DNA of 29,677 nucleotides from Chalciporus piperatus (Eukaryota > Basidiomycota > Agaricomycetes > Boletales > Boletaceae), in contig JBBPTG010000281.1 of assembly GCA_038093975.1 (NCBI GenBank), positions 1 through 29,677 on the forward strand, read 5' to 3'. The position numbers and the translations under genes were made by a program. Shown piece by piece: positions 21,029 to 29,677 of the stretch. Under the pieces are notes generated by a model. That model had not been told where the DNA came from, searched no databases, and saw only the letters and a list, made by a program, of their open reading frames with translations. The stretch's first letter is position 1. Each line of letters begins with the position of its first letter.

Positions 21029-23997
21029 TCAAGAAGAAATAACCTTGATTGGATCTGAACCACCGCCCTCCAAACCCGCCAATACAGCTCGTCTCACCAC
21101 ACCCAAATACTCTGCCAATCGGCGCCCATCTGGATGCAAAAAGTCGTCGTACAGTTTGTATCGCGAGTCTGCAACGACGTTGACAAATTCGAGTGCAATT
21201 TTGAGGTTTCTGGGGAGCGAGTAAGGTGAGCTTGCAAGGCAAGGGAGCGTAGAGAGGGGACGAACCCTGGTACGTGCTCCTTTGAAGAGCATAGCATGAC
21301 ATGGACACGCAGGATGAGTTCAGGTATGTATATTTGTCGGAGACGATACAATTCACGATGTCGTCGATCTGCTCAGCACGCAATGAGCGCCGAAAATAAC
21401 AGATAAGCTGAACACCAACCGGCAGTATTGGGTTGATCTGGTAGCATCCAATCAGAAGTGAGCAACTTCACAGCAGACGTGTACGCCTGGTCGATCAGAC
21501 CCTGGGGGGCACAACATCAGTCATGGTTTAGTACTGTAGGTCTTGACTTACCGTGTAATCTTTCAACCACGCTATCCGCGTGTCCTTGTTCATCAGAGAT
21601 ACTTCCAACGCTTGACACTCTACTACACGCTCCAGAAGCCCCCACACGTCGAAGAATTGTCTGTAATTGAGGTACTCCGTCGCACGTTCTTCAGGCTTGT
21701 CGATCGTGGCAACTTCGCGAGGTAGCATCTCAAGGAGGCTTCGTGCCAAAGCAACACGACCAGAACCAAGGAAGTATCGCAGAATCACAGTGGCCTGTTC
21801 CAGGGAAGTAGGGTAAGTTGCCTCCAAGAACGTCGTCCATTCTATCGAACGCAACAACAACGCCTCCACATCCGACGGAGGACTTTGCAAGGCAATAATC
21901 GAAGGCAGCGGGCCTTTCAATTGTGGTAGAATCTGCGGATCGCAAGTTCAGCATGTCGAGCAAGACAAACATCCACAACAAACTGACCTCGAAAGCCTTC
22001 TCAATCGTCCGCTCAGCAGCGACAATCGCAACACGATCGACATCGAGACCGTGCTCGCGCGCACGTGTCAGAGCGAGTTTACGCTCCTTGATGTCGGCGG
22101 TGAGATCGAGGGAGGTGAGGAACATGGCATATCGTTCCACAGCATTATCACCCAACGCCCCAGCATACATGGCAATGAGATCTCGTTGACCAGCACCCTA
22201 GGTTCCACGACGGTAAATGCGAGTCTCGTGTGCACGGTGGGAGGACACTGACCTCCAGCACTTGCAGATATGCTTCCAAAATCACCTGAGTGGCCAGAGG
22301 GGGGACGGAGAGATCGATCATTTGCAAGAATAGACAGAGATGTGCAAAGAAGCGTGTCATTGTGGGGTATCTGGCGCATATATGCGTGACTTTTTTCAAC
22401 CAAAGGAATAGAAAAACGCACTCTGATGATTCCGGATCATATATCCCGTCCCTCAGACCAACTGCAAATGTCTCCAACAATGGGTTCGTTCGGTTGAGAA
22501 TGATTGCAAGTTGCGAGACATGGAAAGCATTGTCCGCTGGAGCACTGTAAGATTGTCATTCAGTACGAGAGGCGAGAAGATGAGCAGATGCCTCACCCGT
22601 CATCAACGTTCACTCCTCCCAATGTTTCGATTGCTGCTGTAGCTTCCTTTTCCCACTCTTCCTCTTCCTCTTCCGCTTCCTCTGCGTCTTCCTCCGGCAT
22701 AGATGAACTCGTGAGTGCCTCCAACCCGCCTTCCCAATACCCTCCTAACTCGAGCATTTCTGCAGTCTGCTTCTCCTCGCACAATATACTTATTTGAGCC
22801 CATAGGTGGTCTTCCCAGGTCCTACATGCAGACTTGAGAACGCTGAATGTTTGAGGGGTAGGGGCGAGAGCCGCATATAATACACGCTCCGGGTCGGGTA
22901 GGTTGGGCTATGAATATGTGAGACACATTGAAGGGAATTGAAAACAGTGCCTCTTTACATTTAAAGCAGCTTTGGCACAAGTTGACTTCCACAGTCGCCG
23001 GCGTCGGTTTCCCTGCCAGCCCTCTGCATCGTCTTCGTCCTCAAAGCCTTCTTCGAGCGGCTCGTTTGCTTTGAAAACAATCAGTGAAGAACGTTCCACT
23101 GAATGTCAACCCCGTCGACTTACAAATTGCTCGCCACTGGAACAGCAATGACCCACGAATACTCGCAGCTCGCCACGGTTGATGAGCTTTTCGACAAAGT
23201 TGTACAGCCTCATCTAATCTCCCAGCTCGTACGAAGGAATACAACGATTGAGTCAACGTTTTTTCGAACGCCTTGAAAGCCGCGAACTGAGTCCCCAAGG
23301 CCGCACGTAGGTCGCCGGATGTTTACTCACCGCGTCATCAGCAGCCAAAGTCCTTCCATCGCCTCGATTCACAGCATCAGGATCAAACTCGGTCACGAGT
23401 CCCTCTCTCACTCCATGCCCCGTCCTTAGCGCCTGCATCACATTATGTTTCGTGAACTTCCAATACCCCGTTGTGGATTCAGGATGTTGTGGTGGTGCCG
23501 TTTCGTGAAGCCACTCTCGCACTATGACGAGTTCTGTAAGAAGTGGCGACGCGTGCATGATAGCTTGTGCAAGTGTCAACGTGGGCGTGAGTGGATTCTG
23601 TGCGAGGAGATTACGAGGATGTGGATGTGGCTCCGGCTCGGTTTTTCGGGCGCTAGTATCGGGTTTATGACCAAGTGAATAGCAAGGACGACTCGACTCA
23701 CGGTATGAGAGCTTGTAGGAGACCCCAGGTGTTCGCTTCCATCCGTAGAGCCTCTAGTTCGAGCGGCGACACGTCTGAAGTGGCGCCGCGTTCCAGTTCT
23801 TCGACTCTGTAGTTGGATCGTAGTTATATGGCAAGTACACAACAACGCGAGCAAAGCTGGACGTACTGATCGCGACAGAGTTGTCTGAGTCTAGGTGCAA
23901 ACCCTGACACGGGATCGAGGAGGGCTGGTAGGTCATCCTTGATGCCCTGACATAGTGTGAGGACTTGCGCGCACGATGTGTATAGGGATTCTGACAT
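21029..23997 (-). CDS. NUP84: Nuclear pore protein Nup84/Nup107 family, 779 aa
   Basis: Thirteen minus-strand exons join in frame: 23997-23867, 23806-23702, 23652-23331, 23286-23124, 23068-22959, 22907-22597, 22544-22422, 22370-22253, 22197-21988, 21932-21552, 21501-21420, 21368-21266, 21209-21029. The protein is almost wholly helical, as expected for this scaffold family. Recognisable segments are LTLAQAIMHASPLLTEL and ELVIVREWLHE near the N-terminus, DPDAVNRGDGRTLAADD, RAGRLDEAVQLCRKAHQPWR with SIRGSLLFQW, an acidic loop (EEDAEEAEEEEEEWE), ERYAMFLTSLDL, and LRYFLGSGRVALARSLLE. It builds the Y-shaped outer-ring complex of the nuclear pore, with Sec13/Nup145C-type partners by family knowledge. 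The length is close to that of yeast Nup84. A TATA-like element (24087-24093) lies about 90 bases upstream. The name rests on segment resemblance, not a search. Confidence 0.85.
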
Positions 23998-24480
23998 GGC
24001 TGGGGATTCGGGGGAAAGTAAACGGTAACTGAGCGGCTGGTGGGCTCAGACAGCGAGCAGCATGAAACTGGATGACGACGCGGAGGAATATAACTCGAGC
24101 CGAGTGTGATATTAGGTTGATCGACTTGACCGTGCAACAAAACCGAGTTGGCTATCAACTTGGCTATTTCAAAGTCAGCGAACTTACTCCCCCCACTAAA
24201 TTAGTACCAAGCCTCCCTCAATAACCTTTTCCTGCGAACTAATTTTCATCGAGTGTTTCCACCTCAAGTAGATGCATTCGACATAATGTGGTAATACACT
24301 ACTTTATAACTCGATGCGCCAAAATACAAATAAGTACACGAGGACATACATAACTTAGGGAATGAGTGTACATAACGAGTGTGTTGCCTAAAAAAAGCTA
24401 ACCTCCAAACCAGCGAGAGATATAGCACGGAAGGAACGTGATCCAGAAACGATACGAGATGGAATGGAGTTCAAACCAAA
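23998..24480. other. Spacer between ATL gene end and Nup84 start
   Basis: It holds the promoter region of the Nup84-type gene and the 3' side of the alkyltransferase-like gene, both on the minus strand. No other coding frame or RNA gene is apparent. Confidence 0.4.
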
Positions 24481-24970
24481 TCACGAACCCCACTCATCAC
24501 CACAGTCTGTCTCGTGGAATGTGTCCACATATTCAGGAAACCATCCCGAAAGATGGAACATCACGCGGGACTCGCCGTACTCGCCAGCGACCACCGGTAC
24601 GCCTTCTGCTTCTAGCAAGCTTATCTGCGAGCTGCCGAGACCACCGCGACGAGCGATAATTCCCGAAGTCGAGATCACGCGATGCCACGGACAATTGGGA
24701 GAAGTATGAGCGAGGAGCCTCACGACTAGGTGGGTATAACGTCAGTCGAGTGACAAGTGCGATGTGAGATTAGTTTACCTTCACTAACCCGCCTGGCTTG
24801 GGTTGGGGCCCCGATGAGCTTGGCAATGTGAGTGCATGTTGTGACTTTCTGGCGCGGGATCATCTGGACGAGGTTGGAAACCTGGCGGAGAGGCTCGTTA
24901 ATAACACTCTTCTAGGGAGGAAGAATATACGGGGTATACGCACGGAAGCATTAAACTGAGCGGAGTGCAT
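24481..24970 (-). CDS. atl1: Alkyltransferase-like DNA-repair protein (ATL), 124 aa
   Basis: Minus-strand exons are 24970-24944, 24881-24779 and 24725-24481, with introns of 62 and 53 nt, in frame. The protein is the DNA-binding half of O6-alkylguanine-DNA alkyltransferases: VSNLVQMIPRQKVTTCTHIA, then the recognition helix TQARRVSE with the Arg-finger position R39. The reactive-site region reads NCPWHRVISTSG. The PCHR cysteine of true alkyltransferases is replaced by W57, the defining feature of ATL proteins. Such proteins cannot transfer the alkyl group; they bind alkylated guanine, flip it out and hand it to nucleotide excision repair. A Cys is present two residues before W57 but not at the catalytic position. 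TATAAAG (25058-25064) lies about 90 bases upstream. Confidence 0.92.
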
Positions 24971-25057
24971 TTTCAACGGGAAGGTCTGGTGCACCTGGCA
25001 GAGATGTCGATGAAGTGTGATTGAGAACTTTGGGGAGGACCGGCGACGACCTCACTT

Positions 25058-25064
25058 CTTTATA
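25058..25064 (-). promoter_or_regulatory. TATA box of the ATL gene
   Basis: TATAAAG reads on the minus strand about 90 bases before the ATG at 24970. Confidence 0.55.
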
Positions 25065-26834
25065 GGCGTGCAAACCTGCATTGACGTCGATCGGTAGTTG
25101 CCATTGATGTTGTCAACGTTAAAGTCCTCATTGAATTCCAATGGGCTGTGCGCTCTGAGGCTGAGCGCTGATCATCTTTACGTGACGTCCGGGGGCCCGT
25201 CACGCAGTTTAGGGGTTAAATGTTTCCGCTGCTTCGCTGCCACCTCGCCCCTTGGCACGCGTTTGGCACACCCATGTGATCCGTACTGCAGGTCATTTTG
25301 GGGGGGACGTACCTTAGACCCATTCGCACATTCTCATTTTTCTTCTTCTTCTGACAAGTTTCCGCAATTCTTTTTGCCTGAACATTTACACTCGCTCATT
25401 CAGTTACGTGTTTGTTTTCTGAGTTCTCCCCTCACTGAGATCGTGCAGTGACTCGTCATCACCTGAGCTTGTACTCAGATCGAGCACAGCTAGCAAAACA
25501 AAACAAAACTTCTATAAGCTTCAATCAATCAATCACCCAATTCGAGCAACTCACTTGACTCATCGGCGCCCGCAGAGTCTGTACATACTTACCCCGAAGC
25601 TTCTCGGCTGATCGTTCCTCCTGTCAGTTGTACGAGTTTCAAGTGGACGTAGAAAAGGTACAGTCCTAGAATGCTCTCGCTTTGGACAGATGCAGTTTGC
25701 TGCGACCGACTCGCTGAGTGGATGAGGGAGGCGACGAGCGATGGACAAGGTTGTGGTGACCTCGGCGGGATGGAAGGTGAGAGTGCCTGTGTGACATGCA
25801 GTGCGCACAGATTTTCGCAGATTGGGCTTGTCAAACGCCGCCGGTGACTGCGTACCGTCTATTGCCAAGACGAGACAATGTTATGAAGTAACACTGTTTG
25901 ACTCGCCGAGGCCTTGTCGCGCAAACTCGGCAGCAGCACCGTGAGTGAGCCAGGACGGTGGGAACTTGAAGGGATAGCAAAACGCTCCGACATACCAGGA
26001 GTGTTACAGTGTCCTGGAATGGCTGGTGTCAACTTTCATCCAGTTTTCCATGCCACACGGGTCCTATCAGCACCTGCAGAACACGGGAATTTCAGGGACG
26101 AGGCGTTCCGGTCCAATCAAAGTCCTCGTCAAGCCCTCGCGGAAGCTTTCAACTCGTCTGCTTTAATTACATCCAGCACAGCCAACAACCCCGTGCCCCG
26201 CCGCTGGTAAGTAGTTGAGCCATCTGAGATCACGGCTCACAGTCCCAAGGAAATGAGAATTTCACCCGCGTGCGACAATAATATCGGGAGAACATGTGGA
26301 ATGCAGTGTCCAGTTCTTGGAATAGATTTGCACAGATTTGCACCAAGCCAACAGCCTTGTGCTCCTTGATCTCCACAAAAATAACCCCTCCGGAATTTCC
26401 CACTTTTTCGACACGCACCTGTGCGCTTCTGTTGGCTGCATGTGAGCGTGCCGCTCGTTTGAACATGTGCATTCGCACGCCGGGTGGGCTCCGATCCCAT
26501 TGCGAGAAAGCCCCATACAAAACGGTTGACGTTTCACCCTCTCTGTACTCACTTTCAACCCGCAGCTGTGCTCTTCATAATGCAAACGGAGCATTACAGG
26601 ACACGATCCCGATCCTGAGGGTCTTGGCTCCAATTGATAAATCGCAACCCAACCCTTTGGAGAGCTGAACGGCGTTGCGTTCGCCTGCTCTCCTCCCCAT
26701 CGAGTTCCTGCCTCCTCCCAAAGGTTGACCTTCGTTGATTCGGCCGCAATCGCCGATCGATGATGAGCAAGTTGAAGAAAGAGCTTGACGACCTCGTTCA
26801 CTACCGCAATGCCTACTTTTTCGCCTTCTCTGCG
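25065..26834. other. Region without a recognisable gene
   Basis: Frames of up to 179 codons exist on both strands (for example minus 26262-26801, plus 26294-26668, plus 25098-25451) but overlap each other, show no family motif and have no convincing splice partners. There are short runs of AAAAC (25494-25508) and CAAT repeats (about 25520-25535). The segment next to the transporter pseudogene is probably decayed accessory DNA. Confidence 0.35.
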
Positions 26835-27790
26835 ACGACGGGATATGTCAGGTCAATTACGGCGTATTACTTAACATTGCACCTGGAGAAATGCAATGGC
26901 GCACACCTATCATCGTCCAGATCATTCCGTGCGTTCTTTTCTTCATCTTCATCCCCTTCCAGCCCGACTCTCCCTGTTGGTTAGTAGAAAAAGAGCGTTG
27001 TGAAGAAGCTGCTAAATCCCTCGCCTACATTGCACGCAGCGACCCATCATCTGCTGCGGTTCAATTGACCCTATCCGAGATTCGCGCCGAATTCTTTGGC
27101 CGTCATAGGATTTGCACCTTTGCGCAGTTCCGCAAGATGGGAGAGAACAAGACCATCGCGCCCCGCTGTGCCACCCCATCGCTTTTGACCTTCTTCCAAC
27201 AATGGTCGGGAGCTAACGCGATCAACTATTACGCTCCTCAAATATTTGCTTTCTTCGACATCTGGAGTACGACTACGTCGCTGCTCGCTAGTCGTGACCT
27301 GTCTCACCCTCGCCTTCGTCATCGAGTCGTAGGGTCGTAAACGCTCACTATTCTATGGCGGGATTGCGCAAGGCCTGATGATGCTCTGGATAGGCGGTTT
27401 CGCAGCCGTCCACCCTGAACCGACTGTCCTACCCGCAACTTACGTCGCCATCCACCTCTTTGGCCCTTCTTCTACCTCGGCTAGGGCTTCACGCCTCTCG
27501 TCTTGGGATCTGAAGTCCCCAGGCCATCTCCACCCGGGACCGGGAGTCATGTCCCTCGCATCCGCGATGACTTGTTTATTGTTATTCACGTACGTAATCG
27601 CACAGATTCCTGCCACCATGAGGACACTCGACGTATCACCCGACAGGCATCGTGAGTACCACACTTTATGGGCGCCTCGAGGAAACTATATTCCGATGCT
27701 CGCCACATGGGCGGCCATTTTTGATCTGGACATTCCAGAACTCGAGCACACTGCTTTGACCTGCCAGGCTCAAATACAAGACTTTTCGCC
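26835..27790 (+). pseudogene. MFS sugar transporter remnant (quinate/hexose permease type)
   Basis: Only the middle and C-terminal part of a 12-helix sugar transporter is present, starting around GICQVNYGVLLNIAPGE, then MQWRTPIIVQIIPC, SPCWLVEKERCEEA, TFFQQWSGANAINYYAPQIF and GRKRSLFYGGIAQGL. The frame is broken several times. A frame change after TTTSLLA (about 27290) leads to VIES, a TAG stop, then GRKRSLFYGG. A second change lies near 27465 (the FFYLG region, with TAG). A return to another frame follows at GPGVMSLASAM. The last helices and the C-terminal PETKG-type motif are unreadable. No N-terminal half is found upstream. It is therefore a truncated, decayed copy. Confidence 0.85.
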
Positions 27791-28296
27791 GTAAATGCAC
27801 GCCGCCCTGGCCGTCATATATGGAAATCCGAGGCTCAAAGCAGATATTACTGCTGAATGTCACGACATGTCAGAGCGTCGGGCACATGAATGGGTGGCAT
27901 TTCAAGTTACCTTCCATTATTGTTCCCCTGAACAACTCAAGTGTTACGGTTCATTACGGTTCTCTCACCTTCACAGACACTTTTCGGACTTCAACGTTTC
28001 GTTCCATTCGATCTTATCTAATCTCTCTCATCTTATCTTTCAGACACGTGCTCATTCACTTTCACTCTTCGCACGGTCGCCCATTATGGTTATATTCATT
28101 CTCACGCACTGCCTTACCTTGACAGTTAATCTCCGTGCTGCGCATGGCTATGCCACAGCCTTTCACCTCATGTACTTCATCTCCGCTATCTCGGCTATGC
28201 TTCACAGCCTTCTTATCTCGCTTCTATTCTCATGGGTTCAGGGTAACTCCTTATTTAGTTATAGTTAGTACAAACATGTACAAACACTTAGGATAG

Positions 28297-28304
28297 TATA
28301 TAAA
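28297..28304 (+). promoter_or_regulatory. TATA box in the LTR
   Basis: TATATAAA, preceded by the repeated motif GTACAAACA (about 28269 and 28279). It is the probable transcription signal for the retrotransposon; the R region would start some 30 bases on. Confidence 0.6.
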
Positions 28305-28559
28305 CCCCAAGGAACTGCTGGTAACCCCAGCTTAGTTCACTTGGTCTTTCCCCAAGACTCAACCGTCCTATCTCAGTTGTTCTCCATTCTCTTCTTCTAA
28401 ACCGCTTCACTTGGCGATAGTGTAGACCTGATCTCAATACGAGTTTTGGGTCGTTTCACTTGAACTAAGCTTCATTCTATCACCTCTACGCTATCGTTCT
28501 CCACCGCTTCATCGCGTCGCAAGTGCGTGGACAATCTCTCGCTCAAGTACCTACGTTAA

Positions 28560-29348
28560 CGTGACCTCGTAGTGTACTTCCCATCTTTTCACGCCACTCT
28601 TCTCCCTTTCCGGTCCGGGAGGTACTCGCAAGCCGAGAACCTAGACCATCCTTACGTAGCCTCAGTAGTAGCTAGGCACGGACGGGTCACCGCGATCCCG
28701 ACCATAGTTGAGACAGAGCCGGAGGCCGCTGCAGTCGCACGGATCCCAGTGGGTGAAGAAGAACCCGCTAGACTCCTCTCACCATTCAGCAGGACGCTGA
28801 AAGCGCTCACGGCATTAGAGCCAGAGCAGTTCTACTTTGGAAAGAACTCAGACGGAGGTTACGCAACCTACCACGACGCGTCGATAGCATACGCCCAGGG
28901 GCTGCTATTCGACGGGATACTCGGAGACTTCGACAGACCAGCGTCGGTCAGCCAAGAGTCACTCATCAGCGAAGAGTTCGACCCCAACGACCAGACGCCT
29001 ATCGCCCCCTCGATCCCACTCCCCGCTCCATCCCCATTAGTCGTACCACGTGGGTTGTCAGAGAAGGCACCCTCGTTGCCGAAAACCGCATCCGCTACCT
29101 CTAGCGTCAAAAGGAGACTCGAAGAGTTTGACGAAGAGGTTAGAACCCCAAAGAGAGAGAGAGACGTAATCACAGGACCAGAGAGACCTGTACCGGCTAG
29201 GCCGATCAAGAAGATAAAGATCCCCGCCGCCTTCCGGAGAAAGATCATACGCACAGAAGTAGGAAACATAAACGATCCAGAGAAAGTCTCTAGAATAGTC
29301 CTACGTGCCAAGCACCCCAAACTCCCCCAACCCCGCTACAAGTATTAG
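28560..29348 (+). CDS. ATG-less open frame in the retrotransposon leader, about 262 codons
   Basis: The frame opens after a TAA at 28557-28559 and stays open to TAG at 29346. It contains no methionine codon at all. GTG at 28572 (purine at -3) is the first near-cognate start. The translation looks protein-like: a neutral first half (FYFGKNSDGGYATYHDAS, YAQGLLFDGILGDFDRP), a Pro/Ser-rich middle, then a strongly basic tail (SVKRRLEEFDEEV, TPKRERD, PIKKIKIPAAFRRKIIRTE) resembling nuclear-localisation or nucleic-acid-binding segments. I recognise no family. It ends in TAG TAG TAA, then CA and the gag ATG. Alternatives are a non-coding leader, or a protein started at a non-AUG codon. Confidence 0.5.
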   Translation, partial: RDLVVYFPSFHATLLPFRSGRYSQAENLDHPYVASVVARHGRVTAIPTIVETEPEAAAVARIPVGEEEPARLLSPFSRTLKALTALEPEQFYFGKNSDGGYATYHDASIAYAQGLLFDGILGDFDRPASVSQESLISEEFDPNDQTPIAPSIPLPAPSPLVVPRGLSEKAPSLPKTASATSSVKRRLEEFDEEVRTPKRERDVITGPERPVPARPIKKIKIPAAFRRKIIRTEVGNINDPEKVSRIVLRAKHPKLPQPRYKY

Positions 29349-29356
29349 TAGTAACA

Positions 29357-29677
29357 ATGTCACAAACTGCACTCCCAGCTGAACTCGCAGCAAGCCTTTC
29401 CGCTCTCGCTCAGAATCACAATCAGGACTTAGCCGCTCTAGGAGCGCACCTCAGGCTCTTCTTAGAATTCCAAACAGATTCATTACGAGATGAAAGACTC
29501 AGAAATCAGACATTACGAGATGATCTCGATCAAGCAACAGATCAGATCAGGGCAATCCTTAATACGCCAGCAGCCCCAGCTCCAACAGGAGCAGTACCAC
29601 CAGCCGAACCAAGGCTATCGAAAATCGTAGCTGACCCAGGAGACTATGACGGGTCCAAAGGCAAAAAGTTTGAAGAA
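29357..29677 (+). CDS. gag: Retrotransposon Gag polyprotein, N-terminal 107 residues (runs off window)
   Basis: The start is ATG at 29357, the first ATG after the LTR promoter. The N-terminus (MSQTALPAELAASL) leads into a heptad-like coiled coil (SLRDERLRNQTLRDDLDQ) in which a 13-base unit, CATTACGAGATGA, occurs twice 30 bases apart. A Pro/Ala linker then reaches KIVADPGDYDGSKGKKFEE, typical of the start of the capsid-like domain in basidiomycete Ty3/Gypsy Gag proteins. Gag forms the virus-like particle of the element. The rest, including Pol, is beyond the window. Confidence 0.8.
   Translation, partial: MSQTALPAELAASLSALAQNHNQDLAALGAHLRLFLEFQTDSLRDERLRNQTLRDDLDQATDQIRAILNTPAAPAPTGAVPPAEPRLSKIVADPGDYDGSKGKKFEE

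Larger units (their letters stand above)
27942..29677 (+). mobile_element. Ty3/Gypsy-type LTR retrotransposon, 5' part, continues beyond the window
   Basis: A promoter-bearing LTR precedes an internal region whose last frame is a gag start. The left edge is a candidate only: TGTTACGG at 27942-27949. The LTR holds TATATAAA at 28297-28304 followed by a pyrimidine-rich, ATG-free stretch. I could not fix the LTR 3' end or the primer-binding site; they should lie between about 28515 and 28575. The second LTR is outside the window, so length and age cannot be judged. It lies directly after the transporter pseudogene. Confidence 0.75.

Noticed and set aside
23598..23701. Apparent one-base frameshift in the Nup84 gene between exons 2 and 3
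   Set aside because: It arises only if the acceptor is placed at 23598. Using the TAG acceptor at 23653-23655 gives a 49-nt intron and an open frame through EPEPHPHPRNLLAQ into exon 3.
26262..26801. Minus-strand open frame of 179 codons
   Set aside because: No domain, no splice partners; it overlaps other frames and runs up to the transporter relic, so it is probably chance.
27795..28268. Plus-strand open frame of 157 codons
   Set aside because: It crosses the presumed LTR boundary and has no family resemblance.
1..29677. tRNA, rRNA, CRISPR or biosynthetic gene cluster
   Set aside because: No cloverleaf, rRNA-like or spaced-repeat array was noticed, and the genes are unrelated in function.

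Overview
This window is nuclear DNA of a filamentous basidiomycete, most likely an agaricomycete. All the multi-exon genes carry very short GT-AG introns, mostly 45-70 nt. Several proteins have fungal hallmarks: a HAMP-repeat group III hybrid histidine kinase, short cysteine-rich GPI-type surface proteins and a Ty3/Gypsy element. No bacterial features (operons, Shine-Dalgarno sites, CRISPR) were seen. Exon models were built by hand from splice sites, reading frame and family resemblance. No transcript or database search was available.

Left part (1-10182). The first 2.3 kb is gene-poor and holds a diverged tandem duplication. Next come a 70-aa hydrophobic protein (minus, 2373-2696), a divergent GNAT acetyltransferase (plus, 3139-3945) and a convergent mitochondrial-carrier gene with an N-terminal transmembrane extension (minus, 4172-5638). 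A 2.1-kb spacer contains two inverted copies of a short dispersed repeat. It is followed by two tandem paralogous genes for small secreted, cysteine-rich, probably GPI-anchored CFEM-like proteins (7785-8512 and 9480-10182).

Centre (10966-24970). Four well-preserved minus-strand genes lie in a row: an 18-exon Nik1/Os-1-type histidine kinase of 1410 aa with seven HAMP units (osmosensing upstream of the HOG MAPK pathway); a 25-exon phospholipase D of 847 aa with both HKD motifs and 13- and 14-nt internal microexons; a Nup84/Nup107 nuclear-pore scaffold protein of 779 aa; and a 124-aa alkyltransferase-like DNA-repair protein whose catalytic Cys is replaced by Trp (PWHR). They are unrelated housekeeping or signalling genes and do not form a pathway cluster.

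Right part (24971-29677). About 1.9 kb without a recognisable gene is followed by a decayed, 5'-truncated MFS sugar-transporter pseudogene. Next to it is the 5' end of an LTR retrotransposon (Ty3/Gypsy) that runs off the window in gag. Its leader is the most unusual feature here. From the LTR TATA box to the gag start, about 1.05 kb, there is no ATG in any plus-strand frame, yet the stretch contains a 262-codon open frame ending in three consecutive stop codons two bases before the gag ATG.
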